A stretch of 44,403 nucleotides of DNA from Spirochaetia bacterium (GTDB lineage Bacteria; Spirochaetota; Spirochaetia; Treponematales; Breznakiellaceae), in contig BNUU01000014.1 of assembly GCA_025997595.1 (NCBI GenBank), positions 1-44,403 of the forward strand, read 5' to 3'. The notes below the pieces were generated by a model. The model was not told the origin of the DNA. It ran no database searches and saw only the letters and a program-made list of their open reading frames with translations. The position numbers and the translations under genes were made by a program. Positions 7,476 through 14,766 of the stretch are shown piece by piece (position 1 is the stretch's first letter; each line of letters starts with the position of its first letter).

Positions 7476-7846
7476 ACACACTCCACGAAGGCCGATGCAA
7501 GGTGCTGGATGGCCGCAGGTCCGGCATGGGGACTTACAAAAATCACGTCAAAACGAATTGTCATTTCATTATATTTTCGATTGACGGCGAGAAAATACTT
7601 AGCTGTTTCTATGATACGGCGCTGTTTTTTTTCATCTATTCCATATTGAAGGTCTGCCATTCCGTAGGCAGACCAGGCCTTAACTTCAACAAATACTATT
7701 GTTTCTCCGTCCTGGGCGATGATGTCAACTTCCCCCTTTGGGGAACGAAAATTGGTGGTGATGATCCGCATACCCTTTTTTTCAAGGGCCTCCACGGCCC
7801 GCTTTTCCCCATCCCTGCCCTTACGGGTATTAGCTGATTTAGGCAT
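7472..7846 (-). CDS. yraN: YraN/UPF0102 family endonuclease-like protein
   Basis: The 124-residue protein has the UPF0102 pattern: GRDGEKRAVEAL, IITTNFRSPKGEVDIIAQDGETIVFVEVKAW, and a final block with RFDVIFV. The D and E-x-K residues form a Holliday-junction-resolvase-like (PD-(D/E)XK) site, but the cellular role is unproven. The chosen ATG at 7844-7846 overlaps the end of the FlhB-like gene by eight bases; a longer open frame upstream is only the shadow of that gene. yraN commonly sits in this neighbourhood of rplS in other bacteria. Confidence 0.88.
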   Translation of the reverse strand: MPKSANTRKGRDGEKRAVEALEKKGMRIITTNFRSPKGEVDIIAQDGETIVFVEVKAWSAYGMADLQYGIDEKKQRRIIETAKYFLAVNRKYNEMTIRFDVIFVSPHAGPAAIQHLASAFVECV

Positions 7847-8099
7847 TTTTTTCCTTTGCCAGAACGAAGGCCAGGATTTTGGCCGCCGCTTCCCAGCACC
7901 AAACCGGTATGATGTCCCCGACCGTGATCCCCGTATCCAGAAGCGCCGCCAGGGGTGCATCCTCCACAATTTCAATTCCCGCGTCACGGGCAATGGCAAG
8001 GATCCGCTCCGCTTCCCGGTCCCGGCCTGCGGCAATAAGCCGGGGCGCAGGATCTTCAGCCTTATAGCCAATGGCGGAGGCGGTTTTTCTTTTTTTCAT
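7839..8099 (-). CDS. FlhB C-terminal domain homologue (YlqH/FlhB2-like)
   Basis: The 86-residue protein corresponds to only the cytoplasmic C-terminal domain of the flagellar export switch FlhB. It has AIGYKAEDPAPRLIAAGRD, then EIVEDAPLAALL, and VGDIIPVWCWEAAAKILAFV. There are no membrane segments, and the autocleavage NPTH motif is absent. Such stand-alone homologues occur next to rplS in Bacillus (ylqH) and in spirochaetes; their role in flagellar export is not clear. It begins right after the stop of the FliK-like gene. Confidence 0.85.
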   Translation of the reverse strand: MKKRKTASAIGYKAEDPAPRLIAAGRDREAERILAIARDAGIEIVEDAPLAALLDTGITVGDIIPVWCWEAAAKILAFVLAKEKNA

Positions 8100-9242
8100 T
8101 TACGCCTCCTCATTTAAAGAAAACGAGGTTTCATCCCTGCTATCCGGGGCAAATGGGGGAAATTCCTCATCCTCCCGCATCTGTACCTGCTCCGGGGCGA
8201 GTCCCAAAAGCCCGGCCAGCTCTTTTTCAAGGGATCGGAGAACCCGGCCGGAGGTCTTTTCGGCCCCCGGCCAAAAACTGCCGTTCAACCGCAGTTTTCC
8301 GTTGGGGGGATTTTCCACAACAAAGAGCCAGCGCGCGGGGTCTTTGTTGGGACGCCGGTTTTCTCCGGCTATTTCCAGGGCCATCCGCTCCGCCTGAAAA
8401 CCCGAATTCCCCGTGGCGGTTTTTGCCGTCAGCAATATCCGCAGGGTCACCGCAAAATTTCGTCCCTGGTCCTCAAAGGAAAAGGGAAAAACCACCCACC
8501 GCTGCCCCTTTTTGCCGGACAGCCGGTTCATCAGGCTGATAAGGGTATTTTGTTCCGCCGCCCGCAGAATTTTGTCCCGTAAAGCTTCCGCATCCCCCGG
8601 TTTCCTGTCCCGATCCCGGCCCTTATTCGGGCTGCCGTTTTCGCTGCCGCCGCCGGTCCCACCGGTACTACCGCCGGTTTCGCCATCCGCATTATTGCCG
8701 CTGTCAGCGCCGGCCCCAAAGCCGCCATTGTTTCCATGGCCATCCCCGCCGGAGCGCCCTTTGTCGGGATCGATGGCCGGCTGCCGCGACAGCGACCGGG
8801 CATAATCCGCCAGGCTATCCCGGCTCAGTTCCACCCCCTTGTCTGCGGCGGCAGCGGCGGCCAGGGACAGAGCTTCCCGAAATTTGAGGGACAGAGCTTT
8901 ATCCGCAGAAGCGGCGCCGGGGGCGGCAGTCTGTTCCCCGTTGGGGGAATTCGCGGGGGCGGCGATCCCGGTGTCCGGGCTCAAACTTTGGCGGCGGATT
9001 TTGGTCAAAAGGGCGCCTTCCAGGGGAAGGGAAAAAAACCGGGCAAAGGCCACTATTGATGCGGAAAGTTTGTCCCCGGGAAGGCCCAGCCCGGTGAGTA
9101 ATGAGGAAGGAGTCGTTAGTAATTGGGGAGAGGGGCGGGCCTGGTTTGGGGAACCGGTTTTAACGCCGGCCCCCGAACTTTTAACAAAGCCGGAGATTCC
9201 GGGGGAAACCGGGCCGGGAAAATCGGGGACATTTATCCGCAT
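8100..9242 (-). CDS. FliK-like (YlqG-type) protein with low-complexity linker
   Basis: The 380-residue protein has an N-terminal Pro/Ser-rich part, a Gly/Asn/Asp-rich linker near residues 160-215, and a C-terminal globular part from about 225 (DKILRAAEQNTLISLMNRL, RWVVFPFSFEDQGRNFAVTLRI, then LRSLEKELAGLLGLAPEQV). The C-terminus has the spacing of the FliK hook-length-control domain, and the next gene is FlhB-like. This matches the ylqG-ylqH pair behind rplS in Bacillus. That context is the main support. The ATG at 9240-9242 has no obvious ribosome site. Confidence 0.6.
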   Translation of the reverse strand: MRINVPDFPGPVSPGISGFVKSSGAGVKTGSPNQARPSPQLLTTPSSLLTGLGLPGDKLSASIVAFARFFSLPLEGALLTKIRRQSLSPDTGIAAPANSPNGEQTAAPGAASADKALSLKFREALSLAAAAAADKGVELSRDSLADYARSLSRQPAIDPDKGRSGGDGHGNNGGFGAGADSGNNADGETGGSTGGTGGGSENGSPNKGRDRDRKPGDAEALRDKILRAAEQNTLISLMNRLSGKKGQRWVVFPFSFEDQGRNFAVTLRILLTAKTATGNSGFQAERMALEIAGENRRPNKDPARWLFVVENPPNGKLRLNGSFWPGAEKTSGRVLRSLEKELAGLLGLAPEQVQMREDEEFPPFAPDSRDETSFSLNEEA

Positions 9243-9346
9243 AGTATATATCGATCATCGGCACATCAAACCCGCCGGGACAGGTAAAGTAAGCTCAAAG
9301 AACCCACTTACACGGGAGAGCGTTCACCTGCGGTTTATTGGCATCC

Positions 9347-9739
9347 TTAACTCTGGGCGGATTCGGCAGGCGCGGCCTTTTCCTGGGCATCCTTCTTGAT
9401 GATGAGCTCCTTGATCTTGGCGCTCTTACCGATTTTCTCCCGGATATAGTACAGCTTGGCCCGGCGGACCCGTCCGGGGCGGGTTACTTCAACCTTGGCA
9501 ATCCGGGGGGAGTGCAGGGGGAATACCCGTTCAACCCCGACGCCGTAGGAATTCTTCCGTACCGTAAAACTTTTGCCCACCCGGGAATTTTTCATCGCAA
9601 TAACCAGACCTTCGTATATCTGGATCCGTTCGGTCTTGCCTTCAACGATCTTGAAATGGACCTTTACGGTGTCCCCAACCTTAAAATCATCAACTTCGCC
9701 CTTCATCTGGGCTTCTTCAATGGCTCTGATTTCATTCAT
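9347..9739 (-). CDS. rplS: 50S ribosomal protein L19
   Basis: The 130-residue protein is L19: [45 protein letters not shown], and [11 protein letters not shown]. It ends with a longer charged tail ([13 protein letters not shown]) than E. coli L19. It sits at the interface of the ribosomal subunits. The start overlaps the trmD end by eight bases, with GAGG upstream. It belongs to the conserved rpsP-rimM-trmD-rplS unit. Confidence 0.97.
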   Translation of the reverse strand: MNEIRAIEEAQMKGEVDDFKVGDTVKVHFKIVEGKTERIQIYEGLVIAMKNSRVGKSFTVRKNSYGVGVERVFPLHSPRIAKVEVTRPGRVRRAKLYYIREKIGKSAKIKELIIKKDAQEKAAPAESAQS

Positions 9740-10553
9740 TTTTCCGCAACTCCTCTATAATTCTACAAGTTTCAGTATCAAAAAGTCCCGTTTCCTCACC
9801 CCGGCGGATCAAATCCGGCCTCATGGCAAGGGTTTTTTCGATCCGTTTCCGCAGACGCCAGCGTCGTATGTTCTCGTGGTGCCCGGAAAGCAAAATATCA
9901 GGAACCTTGAGCATATCATAAACTTCCGGCCGTGTATACTGGGGATACTCCAAAAGACCCCCGGAAAAACTTTCCTCGTCCAGGGACGCCGGGGTAATCA
10001 CCTGATCCACCAGCCGATAGGTGGCGTCGATGAGCGCCAGGGCCGCAACCTCCCCGGAGGAAAGCACGTAATCCCCCACGGAAATCTCATCGTCCACATA
10101 CAGATCGATGATCCGCTGGTCAATCCCCTCGTAACGGCCGCAGAGGAGAATAAGTTCCTCACATCCGGCCAGCTCCTTTGCCATTGCCTGGTTAAAAGGC
10201 CGTCCCGAGGGGGAAAGGTATATGGTTGAAATCCTACCGGATTTCAACCCTCTTTGTTGTTCCGGAGGGGAACTTCGGTCTGCGACCTCAGCGGCAAGTT
10301 CCGGCCCTGTAGGAAATTTTTTCACCGTACCGGCCGCTTCCAGCGCCCGACCCAGGGGTTCGGTGAGCATGAGCATCCCCGGACCGCCGCCGTAGGGGGC
10401 GTCGTCGCAGGTGTTGTGCCTGTCCTGGGCATAATCCCGGATGTTTATGGCCCGATACTCCACAATCCCCCGGCTTACCGCCTTGGCCATGATGGAGGTG
10501 GCAAAAAAAGCGTCGGTAATTTCAGGGAATAGGGTCAAAACCGTGTACTTCAT
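9732..10553 (-). CDS. trmD: tRNA (guanine-N1)-methyltransferase TrmD
   Basis: The 273-residue enzyme methylates G37 next to the anticodon using S-adenosylmethionine. SPOUT-knot motifs are present: [36 protein letters not shown], and [12 protein letters not shown]. The ATG at 10551-10553 overlaps the rimM stop as ATGA. The protein is about 20-25 residues longer than usual. The excess lies between EAAG and TIYLSP, where the DNA holds a perfect 11-bp hairpin (10224-10249) and a 34-bp repeat (10261-10294) shared with the Na/Pi transporter gene. The extra segment falls in a loop before the knot, so the enzyme is probably active. Confidence 0.96.
   Translation of the reverse strand: MKYTVLTLFPEITDAFFATSIMAKAVSRGIVEYRAINIRDYAQDRHNTCDDAPYGGGPGMLMLTEPLGRALEAAGTVKKFPTGPELAAEVADRSSPPEQQRGLKSGRISTIYLSPSGRPFNQAMAKELAGCEELILLCGRYEGIDQRIIDLYVDDEISVGDYVLSSGEVAALALIDATYRLVDQVITPASLDEESFSGGLLEYPQYTRPEVYDMLKVPDILLSGHHENIRRWRLRKRIEKTLAMRPDLIRRGEETGLFDTETCRIIEELRKNE
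10224..10249. repeat. Perfect hairpin inside trmD
   Basis: GGTTGAAATCC at 10224-10234 pairs exactly with 10239-10249 across TACC. It encodes part of the extra TrmD segment (RGLKSGRI) and adjoins the 34-bp repeat. Confidence 0.8.
10261..10294 (-). repeat. 34-bp in-frame repeat, trmD copy
   Basis: The bases match 23314-23347 at 31 of 34 positions by eye. On the coding strand both are read in the same frame and give [10 protein letters not shown] here and AEAEGRSSPP in the transporter. A 14-base piece of the same motif, GCTGAGGCCGAAGG, lies at 11117-11130 between khpA and rimM in the opposite orientation. Confidence 0.8.
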
Positions 10554-11092
10554 TCCAGAATCCACCGATTAAGGAGCGCTATTCTGCGGGTTTCAAGGTT
10601 TACTTCCCCCAAAAATTCGTCCCGGAAGGGGACCAACCGGGTTTCGCCTGAAAGGAGCTTGACTTCCGCCAAATTTCCGCCCCCGCCTTCGAGGATATCG
10701 GTGATATGGCCCAGAATTTCAGACTTTTCGTTATCGGGAGCCCCTTCGGAGGCAGCCGACGGGGCAAAAATCACCTCAAGGCCCCGCAGATCTTCGATAT
10801 AGTACTCGCCTTTTTTGAGGGGACTGGCCTGTTCCCGCGCCGCGATAAGCTCCGCACCGCTCAAAACCTTTGCGTCCTCCGGGGTATCGATACCTTTGAA
10901 TTTCAGCGCCACCGCGGGAAAACTGGGGACGCTTTCTTCGATTTCCCAGACCCGTTCAGCCGTACCCTGACGGAGAATCACCTGGGTGAGTTTTAACAGA
11001 TGATCGATTTCCCCGGAGAGGGACCGGACCTTGACAAAACCCTTAAGACCGAAGGGAGCCCCTACGAGGCCCACCACAAATTGTTCTGTCAC
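10550..11092 (-). CDS. rimM: Ribosome maturation factor RimM
   Basis: The 180-residue protein matches RimM, which helps 16S rRNA processing and binds ribosomal protein S19. It has VVGLVGAPFGLKGFVKVRSL, the GEYYIEDLRGLEV start of the PRC-barrel, and LVPFRDEFLGEVNLETRRI. A GTG at 11090-11092 is the likely start, since translation fits the family there; the ribosome site is weak. An Ala/Ser/Glu-rich insertion (FAPSAASEGAPDNEKSE) interrupts the PRC-barrel edge. The stop overlaps the trmD start as ATGA. Confidence 0.93.
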   Translation of the reverse strand: MTEQFVVGLVGAPFGLKGFVKVRSLSGEIDHLLKLTQVILRQGTAERVWEIEESVPSFPAVALKFKGIDTPEDAKVLSGAELIAAREQASPLKKGEYYIEDLRGLEVIFAPSAASEGAPDNEKSEILGHITDILEGGGGNLAEVKLLSGETRLVPFRDEFLGEVNLETRRIALLNRWILE

Positions 11093-11115
11093 GGTTTAGC
11101 GCTCAATAAGAGGGG

Positions 11116-11165
11116 GCTGAGGCCGAAGGGTTCAGCCAACGGACTTTAGTCTCATGGACTTTAGT
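11116..11165. repeat. Intergenic repeat block between khpA and rimM
   Basis: The block holds a motif shared with the 34-bp trmD/transporter repeat at 11117-11130, and two tandem 15-base units at 11141-11170 that each contain GGACTTTAGTC. The second unit runs into the last codons of khpA. GGACT/AGTCC makes each unit a short palindrome. Confidence 0.55.
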
Positions 11166-11394
11166 CCAAGATTTCCAGAACCGTATGCTTGCCGGTTTTG
11201 GCGGTGGCGGCCTGTAGCACGGTTCTGATAGCCTTGGCGATACGGCCATGTTTGCCGATTACCTTGCCGATATCGTCGGGAGCTACCCGGAGTTCCAGAA
11301 TGGTAGATTTTTCACCCTCCACAACGTTAACTTGCACTGCGGAGGGGTCATCCACCAGGGATTTTACAATATATTCAACCAGATCTTTTTCCAT
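11161..11394 (-). CDS. khpA: KH-domain RNA-binding protein KhpA
   Basis: The 77-residue protein is a single KH domain with the GxxG-type loop in IGKVIGKHGRIAKAIRTVL. It is the KhpA/YlqC family, which binds RNA and in other bacteria works with KhpB in cell-division and length control. Its place between rpsP and rimM is the conserved one. Confidence 0.93.
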   Translation of the reverse strand: MEKDLVEYIVKSLVDDPSAVQVNVVEGEKSTILELRVAPDDIGKVIGKHGRIAKAIRTVLQAATAKTGKHTVLEILD

Positions 11395-11436
11395 TTAAAT
11401 ACCTTTCTTTGGCAAAACAGGCGGCAAAACCCAAAT

Positions 11437-11685
11437 TTACAGGGAAATATTCTTTTTGTTCAGAATTTTGCGGACCGTATCACTGACAACCGCGCCGTTC
11501 TGCAGCCATGCTTTTATCTTATCCTCGGACAGCAGAATCTGCTTGTCTTCGGCTTCGATGGGATGATAATACCCCACTTCTTCGATGGTCGTCCCATCCC
11601 GGGGCGCCCGTTTGTCCATTACCACGATGCGGTAATAGGGGCGTTTTTTGGTTCCAAATTTCTTGAGCCGTATGGTGGCGCTCAT
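11437..11685 (-). CDS. rpsP: 30S ribosomal protein S16
   Basis: The 82-residue protein is S16: IRLKKFGTKKRPYYRIVV, then YHPIEAEDK, and WLQNGAVVSDTVRKIL. GGAG precedes the ATG. It is the first gene of the operon running to at least 6.8 kb. ffh, which often adjoins it, is 6.5 kb away behind the accessory island. Confidence 0.97.
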   Translation of the reverse strand: MSATIRLKKFGTKKRPYYRIVVMDKRAPRDGTTIEEVGYYHPIEAEDKQILLSEDKIKAWLQNGAVVSDTVRKILNKKNISL

Positions 11686-11753
11686 GTATCCTCCAATATA
11701 ATAAGTGAATTTGAATCATACAAAAAATGAAAAGTTTAGTCAACCGGTCGCAG

Positions 11754-11776
11754 TGCCTCATTGAAAATCTAACCCA
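11754..11776. repeat. Solitary insertion-sequence end repeat
   Basis: TGCCTCATTGAAAATCTAAC (first 20 bases) closely matches the repeats at 44282-44304 and 44315-44339, which precede a transposase start. It lies about 70 bases upstream of rpsP, at the island edge. The stretch 11686-11989 has no gene; it holds this repeat, then the promoter and triple palindrome of the ATPase gene. Confidence 0.6.
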
Positions 11777-11892
11777 TGCGGGATAACAGGCCGATGTCCC
11801 CAAGGTACAGCTTGAAGGCGCCTGGGGTCATAGGCGTTTACTCCAATGGGAATATAGGTGTCAGATCCTCACTCTGCAGTTTCCTCTCCCGC

Positions 11893-11921
11893 TTGACAGG
11901 CCAATCTTTATCCATTATCTT
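11893..11921 (+). promoter_or_regulatory. Strong sigma-70-type promoter for the ATPase gene
   Basis: TTGACA (11893-11898) and TATCTT (11916-11921) are 17 bases apart. Transcription would start near 11928, inside the first of three tandem palindromes. Confidence 0.65.
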
Positions 11922-11924
11922 TTA

Positions 11925-11968
11925 GTTACGGCAGTAACAGTTACAGCGGTAACAGTTACGGTGGTAAC
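11925..11968. promoter_or_regulatory. Three tandem GTTAC-N4-GTAAC palindromes
   Basis: The sites are at 11925-11938, 11940-11953 and 11955-11968, each separated by one A, giving a 15-base period. The arms are identical and the four-base centres differ (ggca, agcg, ggtg). They cover the predicted transcription start and the leader of the ATPase gene. This fits cooperative binding of a dimeric repressor; small RNA hairpins are the alternative. Confidence 0.7.
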
Positions 11969-11989
11969 TAAAATAAGGATACCGAAACC

Positions 11990-13327
11990 ATGCAATTCTA
12001 CAACAGAACAAGGGAAATCGAAGAATTAAGCCGTATTCGGGAACTGGCATTCACCGATCATTCCCGGATGACCGTCATAACCGGGCGGCGGCGTATCGGC
12101 AAGACCAGCCTTATCATGAAGGCGAATGAGAAAACACCCACGGCCTATCTTTTTGTGGGACGCAAGGACGAAGCCGCTATCTGCGGGGAATTTTCGGTTA
12201 CCGTTTCCAAGGCCCTCAATGTCTTTGTCCCCGAAGGAATTCAACAGTTTCAGGTTCTGTTTCAATATCTTATGGAACTCGCCGCCCGGCAGCCCTTTAC
12301 CCTGGTGATTGACGAATTCCAGGAATTTCTGAATATTAATCCATCGGTGTATCACGATATGCAACACCTTTGGGATCAATACAAGGATCGCAGCCGGATG
12401 CATCTTATCCTCTCCGGGTCCGTGTACTCATTCATGCAGAAGATATTTCAGGATTCCCGGGAACCCCTTTTCGGCAGGGCGGATACCATCATCAAAATTT
12501 CAGCCTTTGACCTTACAACCATCAAAAAAATATTGAAGGATCACCGGTCCCGATACGGCAATGATGAGCTTCTGGCCCTCTATGCCTTTACCGGTGGCAT
12601 CCCCAAATATATAGAAATGTTTTGCGACAACAGTAAACAGAATCCCGATGGCTTGAGTATTCCGGGGATGATCGATTTTATGATTCGGGATAATTCGCCC
12701 TTTATTGAGGAGGGAAAGTACCTGCTTATTGAGGAGTTCGGGAAGAACTACGGGGTTTACTTTTCGATTCTGGATGCGGTGGCGGGGGGGCGTAATACCC
12801 AGCCGGAAATAGCGGCCGCTCTGGGGGACAAGAGCATTGGCGGCCAGATAAAGCGGCTGATTGAGGACTACAACATCCTTGTCCGGCATCGGCCGATTCT
12901 GGCAAAGGAAGGGACCCAGGCGGTGCGTTACGAGCTTGCCGATAATTTTCTGCAATTCTGGTTCAACTATCTTGACCGGTACCGCTCCATGATTGAAATA
13001 AAAAACTTTACCGGTCTGCGCTCCATAATCAAGGCCGACTATACGACCTATTCCGGCAAAATCCTGGAACGGTATTTCAGGCAGCAGCTTGCGGAAAGCC
13101 AAAACTACCGGGACATCGGTTCCTGGTGGGAACCACGTGGGGATCAGTACGAAATTGATATAGTGGCCCTGGGGATGGAAAAAGATCGGGCCCTGGCGGT
13201 GGAGGTTAAGCGGCAGCGGGGAAAATACAAGCCCACCCTGCTGGCGGCCAAGGTAGAGCGGCTTAGGGAGAAGGTCCTGCCGGGATACGAGATTGAGGGG
13301 CGGTGTTTGTCGTTGGAGGATATGTAG
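11990..13327 (+). CDS. AAA ATPase with C-terminal DUF234/PD-(D/E)XK domain
   Basis: The 445-residue protein has a Walker A, GRRRIGKTSL, near residues 32-41, a Walker B, TLVIDEFQEF, near 104-113, and LILSGSVYSFM. This is the archaeal-type ATPase family (ATPase_2, STAND-like). A winged-helix part follows (QPEIAAALGDKSIGGQIKRLIED). The C-terminal DUF234 domain has the nuclease-like residues of EIDIVALG and LAVEVKRQRG. Such genes are common in anaerobes, sporadic and often mobile; the role is unknown but defence-like regulation is plausible. AAGGAT precedes the ATG, with a consensus promoter and triple palindrome upstream. All motifs are intact. Confidence 0.85.
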   Translation: MQFYNRTREIEELSRIRELAFTDHSRMTVITGRRRIGKTSLIMKANEKTPTAYLFVGRKDEAAICGEFSVTVSKALNVFVPEGIQQFQVLFQYLMELAARQPFTLVIDEFQEFLNINPSVYHDMQHLWDQYKDRSRMHLILSGSVYSFMQKIFQDSREPLFGRADTIIKISAFDLTTIKKILKDHRSRYGNDELLALYAFTGGIPKYIEMFCDNSKQNPDGLSIPGMIDFMIRDNSPFIEEGKYLLIEEFGKNYGVYFSILDAVAGGRNTQPEIAAALGDKSIGGQIKRLIEDYNILVRHRPILAKEGTQAVRYELADNFLQFWFNYLDRYRSMIEIKNFTGLRSIIKADYTTYSGKILERYFRQQLAESQNYRDIGSWWEPRGDQYEIDIVALGMEKDRALAVEVKRQRGKYKPTLLAAKVERLREKVLPGYEIEGRCLSLEDM

Positions 13328-13386
13328 CATGACGATGTATTGTAATTTGATGATTTTTGTAATAAAGTAAGGGAAGTGAGGAAATT

Positions 13387-13659
13387 ATGTCTAACACCGA
13401 GTTGCTTTTGAAGGAAATTGAGGGGCTTCCGGCTCATTGTATGGGTGAAGTCCTTGATTTTGTAGGTTATCTCAAACATAAAGCCCCTCAAGAGAACGGC
13501 GCTACGCAAAAAAAACGGAACTTGGTAAGGAAGCCCCCCCTGGCCCAAACGATGGAGGAACTTTGGGAACTCTGCAAAGATGCTCCCATTACTGTTGATA
13601 GTTTTCTTGAGGAGCGCCACGCAGAAACAGAACGTGAGGAAGCGGAGTACCGCGAATAA
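13387..13659 (+). CDS. DUF2281-like small protein, probable antitoxin
   Basis: The 90-residue protein begins LLLKEIEGLPAHCMGEVLDFVGYLKHK, the pattern of DUF2281 and related antitoxins (a short helical dimerisation unit). A charged C-terminal tail follows. GTGAGG precedes the ATG. Its stop overlaps an ATG that opens a truncated PIN-domain frame, the usual antitoxin-toxin order. It is probably the surviving antitoxin of a broken module. Confidence 0.65.
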   Translation: MSNTELLLKEIEGLPAHCMGEVLDFVGYLKHKAPQENGATQKKRNLVRKPPLAQTMEELWELCKDAPITVDSFLEERHAETEREEAEYRE

Positions 13660-13742
13660 TGATTTATGTTCTTGACGCCCGTTCCGTCCTCCCAAACAAA
13701 AGGGCTGAATCCGCAGAGGCATTGTTTTCGTTCAAATCATAA
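13659..13742 (+). pseudogene. VapC (PIN toxin) N-terminal remnant
   Basis: The frame starts at an ATG overlapping the upstream stop (TAATG) and reads MIYVLDARSVLPNKRAESAE before stopping after 27 codons. MIYVLDA followed by a small-residue stretch is how many PIN toxins begin, with the Asp as first catalytic residue. The rest of the roughly 130-residue domain is missing, and no continuation is visible in the other frames before the convergent gene at 13775. Confidence 0.6.
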
Positions 13743-13774
13743 AATGGTAAATTCATGACTCTGCCCTTCTGTCT

Positions 13775-13984
13775 TTACCCCATATATCTTTTCGATATTT
13801 CATCCGCGGCAAGCATAGCTTCGCCATTAATGGCGATTAGTTTCTCAAGTATTTCTAATTCATGAGCGGTTAAACCATTTTCAGAACCATTCAGCGCCGG
13901 ATTCTCCTGTATTTTACGAAATTTCTCCTCAATATTTTTAATGCTGATAAGGGCTTGCGTTATCATATTACCATAATCATCCAT
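13775..13984 (-). CDS. Small unknown protein
   Basis: The 69-residue, AT-rich frame starts at an ATG with AAAGGAGAG upstream. The sequence MDDYGNMITQALISIKNIEEKF and LTAHELEILEKLIAINGEAM is helical and acidic. It is the last of three small minus-strand genes behind the repeat lipoprotein. The strong ribosome site supports expression. Immunity-protein-like size and charge are the only hint to function. Confidence 0.55.
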   Translation of the reverse strand: MDDYGNMITQALISIKNIEEKFRKIQENPALNGSENGLTAHELEILEKLIAINGEAMLAADEISKRYMG

Positions 13985-14044
13985 AATATCTCTCCTTTGC
14001 GTGCTTACGCTCACCTAAACAAAAAGGCAAAGATAGTGTCTGCT

Positions 14045-14335
14045 CTATTTGATATTATTAGCATTATCTATCCTCCATTGCGCAGCATCAACAATATCTT
14101 TTCTAAAAAGATTGTTATGTTTTATTATTAATGCTTCAAATGTATTTTTTAATTTTCCTGCGTCTCTTAATGCCTTAAAGCCTTTTTGAACATCCGCTGT
14201 CTTCACAAGATTTGACAATGCTTTGATTTTATCTGAATTATCCAATATTTTTTGAGTAGCAGGTGCAAACCCTCCGATTAATTTTTTATACACCTCACCC
14301 GTTTCTAAAACATCTTTAACTAAATCATCAATCAT
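14045..14335 (-). CDS. Small unknown protein
   Basis: The 96-residue, AT-rich frame starts at an ATG preceded by GGGGGG. It reads MIDDLVKDVLETGEVYKKLI, then FRKDIVDAAQWRIDNANNIK at the end. It is mostly helical and has no signal peptide. It could be a detached polymorphic-toxin fragment or an immunity protein, but I recognise no family. A 9-bp inverted repeat (14357-14396) lies just upstream. Confidence 0.5.
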   Translation of the reverse strand: MIDDLVKDVLETGEVYKKLIGGFAPATQKILDNSDKIKALSNLVKTADVQKGFKALRDAGKLKNTFEALIIKHNNLFRKDIVDAAQWRIDNANNIK

Positions 14336-14356
14336 TTTGCCCCCCTGTATTTTAGT

Positions 14357-14396
14357 AAATGACACAGAGGATTTTAACAAATGATTCGTGTCATTT
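14357..14396. promoter_or_regulatory. Inverted repeat upstream of the 14045-14335 gene
   Basis: AAATGACAC at 14357-14365 and GTGTCATTT at 14388-14396 are perfect complements 22 bases apart. The position, upstream of the gene on the minus strand, suits a pair of operator half-sites. Confidence 0.4.
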
Positions 14397-14444
14397 TGAA
14401 AAATGCCTTGCCGTTAACCGGCAGCCACCCTTTCCGCAGGCTTT

Positions 14445-14687
14445 TTATCGCGGCAACCGATATTCAATTGTTAGATTTGCCCCATCCCCTTCTGGCGGGG
14501 TTTGAATAATTTGATCGGTGTCCCGCATTTTTGCACGCATAGCAGAACAACAAGCAGGCATTCTATGATTCTGGCCAGGATACCCGCCGACCCGCCTGTG
14601 CAATTCCCCTGCGTTTACCCGCAGAACCACCTCACCGCGGCTTTCTGCTTCAGAAAACAATTTGTCTAATTCCGCATTAAAATCCAT
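14445..14687 (-). CDS. Small protein with RVGGYPGxNHRMPxCC motif
   Basis: The 80-residue frame starts at an ATG behind GAAAGAAG. It contains GELHRRVGGYPGQNHRMPAC, then CSAMRAKMRDTDQIIQTPP and LTIEYRLPR at the very end. I recall this motif from a widespread family of small proteins found beside or fused to HNH-type or polymorphic-toxin genes, but cannot check it here. The His and Cys residues could bind a metal or form an active site. A longer frame upstream is not supported because it runs into the lipoprotein end. Confidence 0.6.
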   Translation of the reverse strand: MDFNAELDKLFSEAESRGEVVLRVNAGELHRRVGGYPGQNHRMPACCSAMRAKMRDTDQIIQTPPEGDGANLTIEYRLPR

Positions 14688-14766
14688 AATTTCTTCTTTC
14701 AAAAACCACGGGAGGGGTATTAGCCCCAGGGGCCGTTCCCCTCCCGCAAAAAACGATCTTAGCTGT

